A DNA stretch of 64,000 nucleotides from contig JARLGV010000056.1 of NCBI GenBank assembly GCA_031292555.1, forward strand, positions 62,001 to 126,000, read 5' to 3'. The stretch comes from Fimbriimonas sp. (GTDB taxonomy: Bacteria; Armatimonadota; Fimbriimonadia; Fimbriimonadales; Fimbriimonadaceae). Both the position numbers and the translations under genes were made by a program. Below the pieces are notes generated by a model, which was not told the DNA's origin, made no database searches, and was given only the letters and a program-made list of their open reading frames with translations. Below, piece by piece: positions 32,114 to 42,726 of this stretch. The stretch's first letter is position 1. Every line of letters begins with the position of its first letter.

Positions 32114-33832
32114 TCAGGCTTCGCGCAACGCTACCGGCCGATCGTCGGGCGATTCGGCGCTCTTGGCGCGACGCTCGGCTCGCTCTAGAGCCTCGGCCGG
32201 CGTCTTGAACAGGAGCCCGACCGCCAGAACCGTCGTTGCGCCAATAAATGCGAACCAGGTGAACGACACTTGCCAGCCCAGGTTCAGGCTCCAAGCCGGA
32301 TTAACCTTGCCCGGCAGGTCGCCGAGGACGGAGGTCGCCAAGAGGCCGCACACGAGCGCGATCGAGTTCCCCCGATCCGATCCGCGCGACCTCGTAAAAA
32401 TTCCCAAGAGGAAGACTCCAAGCATGGGACCGAGGATGTATCCCGCAATGCCAAGCACCACCGGAATGATCCCAATATCCGGATTCTTGACCTTCAGGTA
32501 GGCAAAGGCTCCCGCGACGACGATCATCAGCACCGCGAAGAGGATGGTGAAGAACCGGGCCACCTGCAGGATCTTGTCCTCCCCGTATCCGCGCGGCTTG
32601 GCTACGAACGGCACGTAGAAGTCGTTGGTCGCGCTGGTGGCCAGCGAATTCAAAGCCGCTGAAAGCGAGCCCATCGCCGTCGCGAAAACCCCCGCCAGCA
32701 CGATCCCGCGAATCCCAGTTGGCAGCACGTTCAGAATGTACGCCCCAAAAACGTCCGCGCTCGCTTTGGGTTGGAGCGCCGGATTCAGCTTGTAGAAGGC
32801 CAGCAGCAGGATGCCGATGAACGTGAACGTCGATGCGATCGGAATGTCCATGAAAGCAGCCGTCAACAGGCTCCTTCGTGCCTTCTTGTGGGTTTCTGCT
32901 GTCAACAGCCGCTGCGCCATATCCTGATCGGTACCGAACGCAGCCAAATTCATCGCCGTCGAGGCGATCAGCGCCGAAACCAACGTGTAGTCGTTGGTGA
33001 CGATCTCCTTGAGATAGCCGAGAACGCCCATCGGTACCGGCTCAGCGCCGGCCGGAATCATCTTCTGGGCAACCTGCCAATCCTGAATGCTTCCCCGATC
33101 GAATCCAGACACGAAGTAGCCCTGGATCGTGCTCATCTTGGGTACCAGGTGGGCAAGCGCTCCGAATCCTCCGATATGGACCAGCAGCGTTCCCGCCGCG
33201 ATCAACGCGGAACCGAACATCAAACAGGCCTGAACGACATCTGTCCATACAACCGCCTTGATACCGCCCTTCACCGTGTAGATCCCAGTCAGGATCGAAA
33301 GCAGCACGATCGCCACCAGATAGGGCATCACGTCGTTCACCGGTTGCTGGGAAACTACGACCGGCCTTCCGCCGTTCTCGACGACCTGCCATGCCAACAC
33401 CATCACGATCGACGGGATGAACAACCGTGTACCTGACGCCAGCGTCCGCATCACCAGGAAGAGGCCGGAAACGAAGTTCTTGGTTGTCGGCCCGAAGCGG
33501 ATCTCCAGGTAGTCATACACCGTGTAGACCTTGTAGACATAGAACGGCTTGAGGAACCACTGGGCCACGATCCATCGGCCGATGATGACGCCGAAAGTCA
33601 GGAGTGCGTAAGCCAGACTCTGCTTCTTGAACCCCTCGGTCGGCGCCCCAAGGAAGGTCGCCGCGCTCGTCTCGGCCGCGATGATCGACGCCATCACCGC
33701 CCACCACGGGATACTCCGACCGCCAAGAGCGAAATCCCGGAGAGTGTCCTCCCTCCGACCCATGATCAACCCGATCGTCGAGATCGCCGCGAAGTACAGG
33801 AGGATAATCCCGATGTCGATGCCAAGACCCAC
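32114..33832 (-). CDS. Sodium/solute symporter (SSS family)
   Basis: This 572-residue protein has about 13-14 membrane helices and SSS-family features: an early sodium-site helix (GLIMGRREDTLRDFALGGRSIPWWAVMASIIAAETSAATFLGAP, first 70 residues), GGIKAVVWTDVVQ and the SAALNSLATSATNDFY segment. The GTG at 33832 was chosen because it gives the normal short N-terminus (GLGIDIGIILLYF) and has a TATACT box just 7 bases upstream; an ATG in frame at 33910 would add 26 residues of low hydrophobicity. It lies 148 bases after the xylonate-dehydratase-like gene on the same strand, so it probably imports the pentose or pentonate, or a related sugar, used by that pathway (inference). Confidence 0.9.
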   Translation of the reverse strand: MGLGIDIGIILLYFAAISTIGLIMGRREDTLRDFALGGRSIPWWAVMASIIAAETSAATFLGAPTEGFKKQSLAYALLTFGVIIGRWIVAQWFLKPFYVYKVYTVYDYLEIRFGPTTKNFVSGLFLVMRTLASGTRLFIPSIVMVLAWQVVENGGRPVVVSQQPVNDVMPYLVAIVLLSILTGIYTVKGGIKAVVWTDVVQACLMFGSALIAAGTLLVHIGGFGALAHLVPKMSTIQGYFVSGFDRGSIQDWQVAQKMIPAGAEPVPMGVLGYLKEIVTNDYTLVSALIASTAMNLAAFGTDQDMAQRLLTAETHKKARRSLLTAAFMDIPIASTFTFIGILLLAFYKLNPALQPKASADVFGAYILNVLPTGIRGIVLAGVFATAMGSLSAALNSLATSATNDFYVPFVAKPRGYGEDKILQVARFFTILFAVLMIVVAGAFAYLKVKNPDIGIIPVVLGIAGYILGPMLGVFLLGIFTRSRGSDRGNSIALVCGLLATSVLGDLPGKVNPAWSLNLGWQVSFTWFAFIGATTVLAVGLLFKTPAEALERAERRAKSAESPDDRPVALREA

Positions 33833-33839
33833 GGAAGCA

Positions 33840-33845
33840 AGTATA
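33840..33845 (-). promoter_or_regulatory. Candidate leaderless -10 box of the SSS transporter gene
   Basis: Read on the minus strand, TATACT is followed by 7 bases and then the GTG start, with no ribosome site. Transcription would start at or within a base or two of the GTG. Confidence 0.45.
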
Positions 33846-33980
33846 GAACGGCAGATCGCGGAGCGGGCCGAGGGGCGCGACCTTTGAAAGCAATGGCCCC
33901 CATCACTCAATGCTCCCTGCTGGGTCGGGCCAATCTCGGACCGCTACCCGGACCCCGCGTTCCGCTCCCCGCAACCCCAC

Positions 33981-35867
33981 TTACCCACACATCTTGGCGA
34001 GGATCGAATCTGTGTCATAGACGCAACCTCCCCAGAGGCCGCCTCCAGCCGTGACGAGGGCGGCCCAGAGGCGGGTGTCGTCGGGGAGGCGTGGGTCGGC
34101 GGACAGGTCGTCGCGCATCGGGCGGTCGGCGAAATCGGGGCAGTCCAACACATTGACCGACGCGGTGAAATTTGCCCGGTCGATAATGATCTCGACGATG
34201 TCGCCGTCGACGACCTTACCGATCGGACCTCCTGCGAGGGCCTCCGGTCCGACGTGGCCGATGCATGCCCCAGTGCTGATGCCGCTAAAGCGCGCATCGG
34301 TCACGAGCGCGACCTCCTTTCCAAACGGAAGAAACTTCAACGCGCTCGTTAGTTGGTAGGTCTCTTCCATTCCGGCGCCGAGAACTCCCCGGCAGATCAG
34401 AACGATCACATCTCCCGCCACGATCGTCCCGTCTTTGATCGCGGCGATCGCCGCCACCTCGGTTGTAAACACCCGTGCCGGACCGCGCTTGCGATAGACA
34501 CCGTCTTCGTCGATCACGGCGGGATCGATCGCCGTCGCCTTGATTATGCTTCCATCCGGCGCGATGTTCCCGGTTGGAAACGAGATCGTACTTGCCAGAC
34601 CCTTGTTCCGTGCCTGGCTTGGAGAGGAGATCACGTCGTCCGGATCGACTCCATCTCGGTCGATCAAGACCTGCCTCAGGCGCGTTCGCCGCTCGGATCC
34701 GGCCCACTCGTCCAAGTTCTCGCCGACCGTCTTGCCGTTGATCGTGAGGCACTCGACATCCAGCATCCCCAGATCGCGGAGGTGGAGCATCACTTCGGGC
34801 ACGCCGCCCGCCAGATAGAACCGAACGGTTGGATGGTTCGCCGGACCGTTCGGAAGGACATCCACCAGACGAGGAACGGCCCGGTTGACGCGCATCCAGT
34901 CATGAACGGTCGGGCGTCGCAACCCAGCCGCATGGGCGATCGCCGGAATATGGATCAGGAGATTCGTCGAGCCCCCGCACGCGGCATGGACCAGCATCGC
35001 ATTCTCTATGGCATCGTCGGTCAATATGTCGTTACCGACCATGCCTGCTGCTTCGGCAGCGACGATCGCCTCCGCCGTTCGAGTCGCCACGTCTAGCCAG
35101 ATCGCCTGGCCGCTGGGGGCCAACGCCGCGTGAGGAACGGTCATGCCGAGGGCTTCCGCCACCGCCTGCGCAGTAGCTGCCGTACCGAAGAACTGACAAC
35201 CCCCACCCGGAGTCGCGCAGGCACGGCACCCGGCCTCCGCCGCTTCCTTGAGTGTCATCACCCCGTGGGCAAACCGTGCTCCAATGCTCTGAATCTTCGC
35301 CGCATCCTCCCCCTCCTCAGGAGGCAATGACACTCCGCCGGGAACGATCGCACATGGCATGTCGCCCATGGACGCGAGTGCCATCATCATGGCCGGAAGC
35401 CCCTTGTCGCAGGTCGCTACGCCAATAACCCCCTTTCGCGTGGGCAGTGAACGGATCAAGCGCCGCAAGACGATCGCCGCGTCGTTGCGGTATGGCAGCG
35501 AGTCGAACATGCCCGTCGTCCCTTGGGTCCGACCGTCGCATGGGTCAGACACAAAGCCGGCGAATGGAATCGCCCCCAGCCGAGCCAACTGCTCCGCACA
35601 CTCCCTCACCTGCAACCCGACTTCCCAATGCCCAGTGTGGTAGCCAAGCGCAATCGGTTTGCCGTCTTCGCCTCTGATACCGCCAAGCGTCGAGAGAATC
35701 AGGAAATCGTCGCCCTTCGTCTGGCTCGCTTCCCATCCCATGCCTGCGTTCTGAGAGAGCCCAAACAGATCGCCGGACGGAGATTGCAGCAGCATCTCCT
35801 CGGTGAGCGGAAGCTCGCCCGGTGGCCCAGGAGCTCGCGTCGCAACTTCGTAAAGATCCGGCTTCAT
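33981..35867 (-). CDS. yjhG: YjhG/YagF-type D-xylonate dehydratase (IlvD/Edd family)
   Basis: This 628-residue protein is an IlvD/Edd-family dehydratase of the YjhG/YagF subgroup by length and segment pattern. Iron-sulfur cysteine motifs are seen: [13 protein letters not shown] (about 105), [16 protein letters not shown] (about 150) and [20 protein letters not shown] (about 220). Later come [45 protein letters not shown] and [23 protein letters not shown], the last holding the active-site Ser region. Known: YjhG and YagF dehydrate D-xylonate to 2-keto-3-deoxy-D-xylonate in the cytosol. It follows the FAH-family gene by 18 bases and precedes the symporter. Together they give two steps of the non-phosphorylative (Weimberg-type) pentose route. 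D-xylonate is the best substrate guess; a related aldonate is possible. Confidence 0.92.
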   Translation of the reverse strand: MKPDLYEVATRAPGPPGELPLTEEMLLQSPSGDLFGLSQNAGMGWEASQTKGDDFLILSTLGGIRGEDGKPIALGYHTGHWEVGLQVRECAEQLARLGAIPFAGFVSDPCDGRTQGTTGMFDSLPYRNDAAIVLRRLIRSLPTRKGVIGVATCDKGLPAMMMALASMGDMPCAIVPGGVSLPPEEGEDAAKIQSIGARFAHGVMTLKEAAEAGCRACATPGGGCQFFGTAATAQAVAEALGMTVPHAALAPSGQAIWLDVATRTAEAIVAAEAAGMVGNDILTDDAIENAMLVHAACGGSTNLLIHIPAIAHAAGLRRPTVHDWMRVNRAVPRLVDVLPNGPANHPTVRFYLAGGVPEVMLHLRDLGMLDVECLTINGKTVGENLDEWAGSERRTRLRQVLIDRDGVDPDDVISSPSQARNKGLASTISFPTGNIAPDGSIIKATAIDPAVIDEDGVYRKRGPARVFTTEVAAIAAIKDGTIVAGDVIVLICRGVLGAGMEETYQLTSALKFLPFGKEVALVTDARFSGISTGACIGHVGPEALAGGPIGKVVDGDIVEIIIDRANFTASVNVLDCPDFADRPMRDDLSADPRLPDDTRLWAALVTAGGGLWGGCVYDTDSILAKMCG

Positions 35868-35885
35868 CGCATCATCCTGGTTCAG

Positions 35886-36710
35886 CTAAGGGAAAGGCGC
35901 GGCAACCTCGTTTTCGAGCGTCACCTCACCGACTGTGATCGACACTCGATGCATCGGTGCGAGAGTGAACTCCGGCCCAGGAACGATTCCCGTGCCGGTC
36001 ATCAAGAACACGCCGCGCGGAAACGTCGTCTCGCGGCAGAGATACGAAGCCAGATCAAGCAGAGACCTCTTCATTTGCCCCGTGTTTGCATCGCCTGCGA
36101 ACACTTCGAAACCGAACGCCGAAATCGAAACGTGAATGGGCAGGTTGGCCATGTCCACATCTGAACACAAGATGATTCCCGGCCCGACGGCGCACGATCC
36201 GTCATACGTCTTTGCCTGAGGGAGATACAGCGGATTGTCGCCTTCAATGCTGCGGCTCGAAACATCGTTGCCGGCGGTGTATCCGACGATCTGGCGATGT
36301 CGATTGATGACCACCGTCAGTTCCGGCTCCGGCACGTTCCACTTGCTGTCTCGACGAATCCGGATGCATTCGCCGTGGCCGACCGTCCGCCAGCCCACTG
36401 ACTTGAAGAATATCTCTGGGCGCTCTGCTTCATACACCTTTGCGTATACGTCGGCAACCGCCGATTCCGCCTCGCGCTCGACTCGACTCCGAAGATAGGT
36501 CACCCCTGCTGCCCATACCTCCTGGTCGTCCTCAACCGGTGAAAGCGGCTTGCCCAGTTCGACGCTTTCGCGGGGCAGGGCCCTAAGAACGTCCAGCATT
36601 TCATCGAAGGGAAGCTCCAGCAGAAAGCCAAGCGTGAGCCCCTCTGGCAGACCACCGTCGTCAGCAACCCATCGCGGGCCAGTTTTGGTTTGAAATCGCG
36701 AGAGATTCAT
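35886..36710 (-). CDS. FAH-family 2-keto-3-deoxy-pentonate dehydratase (AraD1/KdaD-like)
   Basis: This 274-residue protein has the fumarylacetoacetate-hydrolase fold. [12 protein letters not shown] (about 72), [17 protein letters not shown] (about 105), [13 protein letters not shown] (about 130) and [32 protein letters not shown] (about 152) match the metal-binding and active-site segments of archaeal and bacterial 2-keto-3-deoxy-D-arabinonate/xylonate dehydratases. The start at 36710 has an AGGA ribosome site; a 9-codon longer form was rejected. Known: the enzyme converts 2-keto-3-deoxypentonate to 2-oxoglutarate semialdehyde, which a dehydrogenase (not in this window) turns into 2-oxoglutarate. 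It is the first gene of the pentonate operon. Confidence 0.88.
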   Translation of the reverse strand: MNLSRFQTKTGPRWVADDGGLPEGLTLGFLLELPFDEMLDVLRALPRESVELGKPLSPVEDDQEVWAAGVTYLRSRVEREAESAVADVYAKVYEAERPEIFFKSVGWRTVGHGECIRIRRDSKWNVPEPELTVVINRHRQIVGYTAGNDVSSRSIEGDNPLYLPQAKTYDGSCAVGPGIILCSDVDMANLPIHVSISAFGFEVFAGDANTGQMKRSLLDLASYLCRETTFPRGVFLMTGTGIVPGPEFTLAPMHRVSITVGEVTLENEVAAPFP

Positions 36711-36743
36711 GGCAGGTCCTTCGCGTTCTACCTCCAAACAGGT

Positions 36744-39700
36744 CTATGTTACGTGTGCCACCGGTTTGGGATCGTCGGCAAGGAGGCGATCGACGAGGGT
36801 GAGCAACTCCTCTACGTTGATGGGCTTGGTGACATAGGCCCGCGCGCCGGAAGCCATAAAGCGCTCAATCTGAGCGGACGTAGCGTCGGCGCTCACAATA
36901 ATGACAGGAATGCCTTTGGCTTCCGGCATTTCGTTGAGGCGCTCAAGAACGTCCCTTCCAGTCATATCCGGCAGATGGTTGTCCAGCAGAATTAGGTTCG
37001 GACGAAGCTTGCGAGCCAAATCGAGAGCGATACTGCCTTGCATGGCGGTGATCAAGCGAATTTGATCGCGAATTTGGAAGATCACCTCAAAGAGACGGAG
37101 ATTCGAGGGGTTGTCTTCGACGCACAAAACGGTCTTGGGTTCCTTAGGAAGTTCCGAAGCTAGACTGGGCGTCACCGGTTCCTGACTAGATCCGTCTGAA
37201 GGGCTTGGATCCGGGCAATACTTCAGGTGGACGGTGAAAACGGCGCCTTCCGCCGGCCTAGATTCGACGTTCAGTGCACCGCCCATCGCATGCACAAGGC
37301 GTTGCGTGAGCACCAAACCAAGGCCGGTTCCCTCAACTGACGTGTTCTCCGCGCCGAGGCGATCAAAGGGCGTAAAAAGCCTTTCCATTTGGGCAGTCGT
37401 TAGGCCAGGGCCCGTGTCACGAACCTCAATAAGTACAGTCTCATCCTCTACCCTGCAAGAGAGCTCGACTCGTCCGCCCGACCGGTTGTACTTGACGGCG
37501 TTGGACACCAAGTTTAGAAGAACTTGCCTCAGGCGTTGCGTATCGGCAAGCCCGAAGCAGTAGCATTCCGAGCCTGTACGTCTGATCAGCGCAACGTCGT
37601 ATTCCTCCGCCAATGGCTTTAGCAGCGAACAGGTGTCGCCGATCAGGGCAGAAATAGAAACCCGCTCCAACGACACATCGAGCGTTCCCGACTCAACCCG
37701 CGAAATATCGAGGATCTCATTAATCAGCTCCAGCAAGTGGCGTCCGGACTTGAGGATGTAGGCAGCGCCCTCCCGCACATCGGGCTGTGAGGATTGAATT
37801 TCGAGAAGTTGGCCAAATCCGATGATCGAATTCAAAGGCGTCCTTAACTCATGGCTCATACGGGATAGGAACTCGTTCTTTGCCTGGTTTGCCCGTTCCG
37901 CCTCATACTTTGCCTTGCTGACTTCATCGTAAGCGCGCTCAATCTGGGCGGTCCTCTCGACCACCCGCATCTCCAACTCCCGCTCCGATATGATCCGATC
38001 GTGAATGTCAGTGCAACTGCCAAACCACTTCAGAACCCTTCCCTGGGCGTCGCAGTAAGGGACCGCCCGCACAACGAACCAACGGTAGCTATCGTCGGCT
38101 CGCCGAATCCTAACTTCATATTGAAGCGGCTTTGGTGACTCAACGGCCCGCGCCATTGCCGATTCCATCATGGACCGATCGGCAGGATGTATCGGTGCCA
38201 ACCATCCGAAGTCCTTGGCTTCGCTGTGAGGTTGGCCCGTAAAGTTGGACCAGCCTCCGTTGACGTATTCACAAGAGAAGTCAGGAAGGCATACCCAAAC
38301 GATATGCGGAAAAGACTCCATCATCGTTCGAAGCGAGGCCTCGCTATCGCGTATCGCCTGCTCGAACCGTTTCCTCTCGGTCAGGTCGCGAAAGGACATG
38401 AGCCGTCCGTAATAGGTTCCGTCGACTCCGATTACAGGAGCGGTGAACCGCTCAACGACTTTGCCGTTCTTAAGGGCAATTTCATCCTGAACGGAAAAGT
38501 GGGGGTCTTTCCTGATCGCTTTGATCGTAGTCTCAACCGGACCGAGGTCTTCTATGAGGGTCAGCATCAATTGACGCTGAACGTCAAAGTCGGTGCAATT
38601 CCGTTTCTCGACAGGAATCTCCCAGATGTCGAACGATTTCTCGTTTTGAAGGACTACTTTCTCGTGGTTGTCGACAACGATGATGCCATCTGCCGATGAA
38701 TGGACCTGCGCCTCTAGGCATGCTGTCTTCCATTTGATCTCCTCGTCCGCTCTTTTCTGTTCGGTAATGTCTTGAATTGTGCCTTCAATAAGCGACTTGC
38801 TTCCGCTCGCGTCCACCTCAATGCGGAAACGCATCGTGACGAATCGGATGTCGCCACTGGGCCGCACAACGCGCAGTTGAATCTCATGCTCGCCGGCCTG
38901 CGGACGATGCTTAAGGTCCTTGTCCAGAACGAGAGCCTGGTCGTCCGGATGGACGCAATTGAGACAGTTCACCCACGACGGAGTAAACCCACCTGGTTCG
39001 TAGCCGACGATTCGGTAGTACTGATCGGAGAGCCAGATTGGGCCGTTCGGACCTTGTATACGCCAACTTCCAACGTTCGCGAGTAGCTGCGCCCGCGCAA
39101 GGTTTGCCTCGCTTTCGGCAAGAGCCCGCCTGGATCGAAGCTGCTCCGTAATGTCGATTGCCGACACGAGACGAAGACTCCTGCCGCCGTGAGTCGAGTC
39201 GCTGACGTCTCGCATCGTCAGTTCCACGTCGATAATGGATCCATCCTTCTTTCGGTGACGCCAGACGCCGTGGTAGGCCGGCTTCGTCGCAAACAGCGAT
39301 CGTGAGGCCTCCATTAGCGGAACGTCCTCCGGGGGACGGATTTCGGCTGTCGTCATCTGCAGAAACTCCTCGCGAGAATATCCGTAGCGATCGACCGCCG
39401 CGGCGTTCACGTCAAGGTACTGGAACGTATCTACATCCACGACAAACATTGGGTGCGGATTGTGCTCAAACAGATAGCGATAGCGATGCTCACTGTCAAA
39501 CAGTGCCGTCTGACGGTGGTGACGCTCGGTGATGTCCGTGCAAACGCCGGTTAGGCGCCACATGCCTGGTTCAAGGGGCACAATATCGACGACTTCGTAA
39601 AACCAGAGAATCTCGCCAGAATCGGTCCGCAAACGGAATTCCTGTTGATATCCGGACTCGCCCGTACGGATAGCTTGCTCGCTGATCCGCTGCATCACGG

Positions 39701-39890
39701 GAATGTCCTCCGGGAGCTTGGAGCGGAAGAATGCAATCGCGTTATCGCGGCCAACCTTCACATCCAGATGGATGAACTTGTGGACAGCTTCTGCATTGCG
39801 TATATCCAGACGCCAAATCAGTCCGCCGTCGACATCTACGACGTCAGCTTCCCAAAGAATGCATCGGGCGCCCCTTAGAACACGAGCCAT
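36744..39890 (-). CDS. Soluble PAS-rich hybrid histidine kinase with C-terminal receiver (five-PAS form)
   Basis: This 1048-residue protein has no membrane helix. An N-terminal sensor region (about 1-125, opening with CILWEADVVD and ending in TGVCTDITER) is followed by four PAS/PAC units ending near 255, 385, 510 and 640 (SAIDITEQ, GTIQDITEQ, MSFRDLTER, GSCTDIHDR). A coiled coil leads into the HisKA helix with His680 in SHELRTPLN. The ATPase domain has NLVSNAVKYN, DTGPGL and GTGLGL. The receiver (about 925-1045) has Asp970 in LILLDNHLPD and Lys in TKPIN. The kinase is therefore complete. It is transcribed after its shorter paralogue with a 76-base gap; AAGGAG lies directly next to its ATG. 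The signal is probably cytosolic, such as redox or a small ligand. The phosphotransfer target is not visible. Confidence 0.93.
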   Translation of the reverse strand: MARVLRGARCILWEADVVDVDGGLIWRLDIRNAEAVHKFIHLDVKVGRDNAIAFFRSKLPEDIPVMQRISEQAIRTGESGYQQEFRLRTDSGEILWFYEVVDIVPLEPGMWRLTGVCTDITERHHRQTALFDSEHRYRYLFEHNPHPMFVVDVDTFQYLDVNAAAVDRYGYSREEFLQMTTAEIRPPEDVPLMEASRSLFATKPAYHGVWRHRKKDGSIIDVELTMRDVSDSTHGGRSLRLVSAIDITEQLRSRRALAESEANLARAQLLANVGSWRIQGPNGPIWLSDQYYRIVGYEPGGFTPSWVNCLNCVHPDDQALVLDKDLKHRPQAGEHEIQLRVVRPSGDIRFVTMRFRIEVDASGSKSLIEGTIQDITEQKRADEEIKWKTACLEAQVHSSADGIIVVDNHEKVVLQNEKSFDIWEIPVEKRNCTDFDVQRQLMLTLIEDLGPVETTIKAIRKDPHFSVQDEIALKNGKVVERFTAPVIGVDGTYYGRLMSFRDLTERKRFEQAIRDSEASLRTMMESFPHIVWVCLPDFSCEYVNGGWSNFTGQPHSEAKDFGWLAPIHPADRSMMESAMARAVESPKPLQYEVRIRRADDSYRWFVVRAVPYCDAQGRVLKWFGSCTDIHDRIISERELEMRVVERTAQIERAYDEVSKAKYEAERANQAKNEFLSRMSHELRTPLNSIIGFGQLLEIQSSQPDVREGAAYILKSGRHLLELINEILDISRVESGTLDVSLERVSISALIGDTCSLLKPLAEEYDVALIRRTGSECYCFGLADTQRLRQVLLNLVSNAVKYNRSGGRVELSCRVEDETVLIEVRDTGPGLTTAQMERLFTPFDRLGAENTSVEGTGLGLVLTQRLVHAMGGALNVESRPAEGAVFTVHLKYCPDPSPSDGSSQEPVTPSLASELPKEPKTVLCVEDNPSNLRLFEVIFQIRDQIRLITAMQGSIALDLARKLRPNLILLDNHLPDMTGRDVLERLNEMPEAKGIPVIIVSADATSAQIERFMASGARAYVTKPINVEELLTLVDRLLADDPKPVAHVT

Positions 39891-39966
39891 CTCCTTACCT
39901 CACAGACGGTTGCCAAACTTTGCAGTTCAGCCGGAATCCTCCGGCTTACCTTCTCGCCGAAGCCTA

Positions 39967-42726
39967 TCACCTATAGGAATCGAACGGTCGTGGCTCAAGC
40001 TGGTCGATCACCGATAGGAACTTCTCGACATCGATGGGTTTGGTCAGGTGCCATCGTGATGTCGGGCATCGCCTAATCTCGTTATCGCCCTCCAACGGCT
40101 CGGATATGAGGCACGCGATGGGAATCCCAGCCGTCGAGGCGTCCAACTGTAGCATGGCAATGACCTCCTCATGCGACATGTCGGCCAAGGCGTTGTCCAA
40201 GAGAATCACGTCAGGCACATGCTGCCGAGCTAACTCGACGCCAAGCCCACCCTGAATGGCGGTCAAGAGCCTGAGATTCGGACGCATGGTCGCCACGAGT
40301 TCGAAGAAACGAAGAAGCGAGGGATCGCTTTCGATGCAGAGCACCACGACGTCTCCCGGCGCCCACCCATCGTCGCGCGCGGAAGTCCCATTTGACTCGG
40401 TCTTGGTTACCGATTCGTCCAATGGCTGCTGAAGCTCGATTCGAAACACGCTTCCCTTTCCGAGCGTACTCTCGACCGTGAGGACGCCACCCATGGATTC
40501 GACAAGCCTGCGAGACAGCACCAAACCGAGTCCCGTTCCTTCGACATCGGAATTCGAGGCCGCAAGGCGATCGAACGGTGTAAACAACCTCTTGAGATCC
40601 GAGTCTGAGATGCCCCATCCGTTGTCGCGAACCTCAATACAGACATTCCCGTTTGGCCGCGTGAAGCACGTGAATGCAACAATGCCGCCCGGCTCGTTGT
40701 ATTTGATCCCATTGGAGATCAGGTTGATGAGGACTTGCTTAAGTCGCTGGGGGTCGGCAAGGACGGACAGGTGGGAGGCTGAGGAGTTACCGGCATCTAT
40801 CACGATTTGGTGAGCCATCGCGGCCGGACGCATGAGGATACAGGCTTCTTCAAGTAAGTCGCTGATGCGAAGCGGGCGGTGGTAAACCTGCATCCGACCA
40901 GACTCCACCCGAGCGATATCGAGAATCTCGTTGATGAGGTCCAGCAAGTGCCTTCCGCCCTTAAGGATATAGGAAATGCTTTCGTCAAGTTCGGGGTCCG
41001 AGTTCTGCATCTCGAGAATCTGACCGAATCCGATAATGGAGTTAAGAGGGGTTCGCAGTTCGTGGCTCATTCGAGAAAGGAACTCACTCTTTGCCGAGTT
41101 CGCCCGATCCGCCTCCTCCTTGGCCCCCTTCAGGGCTCGGTTCGAAGATTCGAGTTGGGCGGTTCGCTCGGTAACGCTACGCTCGAGTTGCTCAGACGCT
41201 CTCTTATGCTCAGTTATGTCCCGGAACAGCCAAATCCGTCCGTAAAGGGCGCCATCATGCCCCTGCACGGGAGCCGTATATTGGTCTAGGAATCTGCCGT
41301 CGACAAGCTCGATCTCGTCCTGCGAAACGGCCAATGGATCGCTAGAGAGTTGGGTAATTTGCTTTTCGATCTGTGCCTTGTCCTTGCACATCGAAATCGT
41401 GTGGCCCAACTGCAGTCGACCCGTCGGCATGTCCCAGATCTCCTGGGGGATCTTCCATAGTTCACGCACCCGATCGTTTTGGAGGATCCGTTTGCCGTCC
41501 TTGTTCAGCACCAAGATGCCGTCAATTGATGAATTGACCTGCGCCTCGAGAAAGGCAGTCTTCCAGAGCAGTTCCTGACGCTGCAGGTGCTCATCGGTGA
41601 TATCCTGAAGCGTTCCTTCGAATCCTGAAACCAGACCGTCCGGATCGAACGTACCGTGAACCCGGCTCGTCGCGTACCTCGTTTCGCCATCGGGTCTCAT
41701 GATGCGGAATTGGCCCTCGATTGAACCTTCTGCCGAGGCAGCCATCAGGTCCGACAAGACGATCGTCGCGCGATCATCCGGATGGACCATGCCTATAACA
41801 GTCTCCCAGCATGGAACGAAGGAACCCCGGTCCCAACCGACAATTCGAAAGAACTCGTCCGAAAGATCGAATCGGTCCGTAGAAAGATCGTATGTCCAGC
41901 TTCCCATTCGGGCCAATTGCTGTGCGCTTGCAAGCGTTTCTTGATTACGGCGCAGAGCTTGGTCTGCCATGAGCCGTTCAGTAACGTCGACTGCCAAGGT
42001 CAGTCGAACAGGCGTGCCATCGGACGTAAGATCATAGGCGATCAATGACTTGGCGTCCACAAAGAGGGGCGTTCCATCTTTCCTGCGATGCCGAAGTACT
42101 CCCCAATTGACGAGCCCCAAATCCTGTCGATTCGCCTGTTCCTGGAGCATGTCCCTTTCCTCCGGGACCCTGATTTGTTTCACGTCCAATCCGATGAATT
42201 CATCCCTCAAATAGCCGTATTGCCGCAGGGCGGCCTCGTTCGCTTCAAGTATTCGAAGGTCGTCGAGCCCAGTCACATACATCGGAAGGGGGTTGCTCTC
42301 AAACAGAAAGCGATATCGCTGTTCGTTATGCACAAGCTGGCTTCGATAGCGCCGCTCCTCCGTCACGTCGGTGCAGACCCCAATCAACCGCCAACGCCCC
42401 TTAGAAACGACCTCGATGCTGACGGCCTCAAACAGCAACGCCGTTTCTCCATCTGCTTTTCGCACACGGAACTCCTGCTGGTATCCGGTTTTTCCGCTCT
42501 TGAGTGCGCGAGTGCTTATCAAGTCTGCTGCCGGATCGTCCTCCGCGAGCCTGGAAGTATGAAAAGCCAACGAATAATCGGCGCCGGCAGGAACTACAAG
42601 GGGCAAGATCGCCTGAGCCGACTCCTTGTTCAGGACCTCGAGCTTCCAGTCCAACTCGCCGTTCCAATCCACAACGTCGGCCGTCCAGAATAGGCAACTG
42701 GCTCCCTGTAGATGATGCTTAGGCAT
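39967..42726 (-). CDS. Soluble PAS-rich hybrid histidine kinase with C-terminal receiver (four-PAS paralogue)
   Basis: This 919-residue protein is a close paralogue of the next gene downstream. It starts with the same unusual sensor (CLFWTADVVD, ending IGVCTDVTEE) and has three PAS/PAC units ending near 255, 385 and 510 (AVDVTER, GTLQDITDE, WLFRDITEH). His555 lies in SHELRTPLN, the N box is NLISNGIKYN, and the receiver has Asp844 in VILLDNALAD with Lys in TKPID. The distance between its His and that of the paralogue is 125 residues, the length of one PAS unit, so the two differ by gain or loss of the PAS next to the kinase core. The start at 42726 was chosen because the paralogue begins at the same point; an upstream extension to 42891 is unlikely. 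Confidence 0.92.
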   Translation of the reverse strand: MPKHHLQGASCLFWTADVVDWNGELDWKLEVLNKESAQAILPLVVPAGADYSLAFHTSRLAEDDPAADLISTRALKSGKTGYQQEFRVRKADGETALLFEAVSIEVVSKGRWRLIGVCTDVTEERRYRSQLVHNEQRYRFLFESNPLPMYVTGLDDLRILEANEAALRQYGYLRDEFIGLDVKQIRVPEERDMLQEQANRQDLGLVNWGVLRHRRKDGTPLFVDAKSLIAYDLTSDGTPVRLTLAVDVTERLMADQALRRNQETLASAQQLARMGSWTYDLSTDRFDLSDEFFRIVGWDRGSFVPCWETVIGMVHPDDRATIVLSDLMAASAEGSIEGQFRIMRPDGETRYATSRVHGTFDPDGLVSGFEGTLQDITDEHLQRQELLWKTAFLEAQVNSSIDGILVLNKDGKRILQNDRVRELWKIPQEIWDMPTGRLQLGHTISMCKDKAQIEKQITQLSSDPLAVSQDEIELVDGRFLDQYTAPVQGHDGALYGRIWLFRDITEHKRASEQLERSVTERTAQLESSNRALKGAKEEADRANSAKSEFLSRMSHELRTPLNSIIGFGQILEMQNSDPELDESISYILKGGRHLLDLINEILDIARVESGRMQVYHRPLRISDLLEEACILMRPAAMAHQIVIDAGNSSASHLSVLADPQRLKQVLINLISNGIKYNEPGGIVAFTCFTRPNGNVCIEVRDNGWGISDSDLKRLFTPFDRLAASNSDVEGTGLGLVLSRRLVESMGGVLTVESTLGKGSVFRIELQQPLDESVTKTESNGTSARDDGWAPGDVVVLCIESDPSLLRFFELVATMRPNLRLLTAIQGGLGVELARQHVPDVILLDNALADMSHEEVIAMLQLDASTAGIPIACLISEPLEGDNEIRRCPTSRWHLTKPIDVEKFLSVIDQLEPRPFDSYR

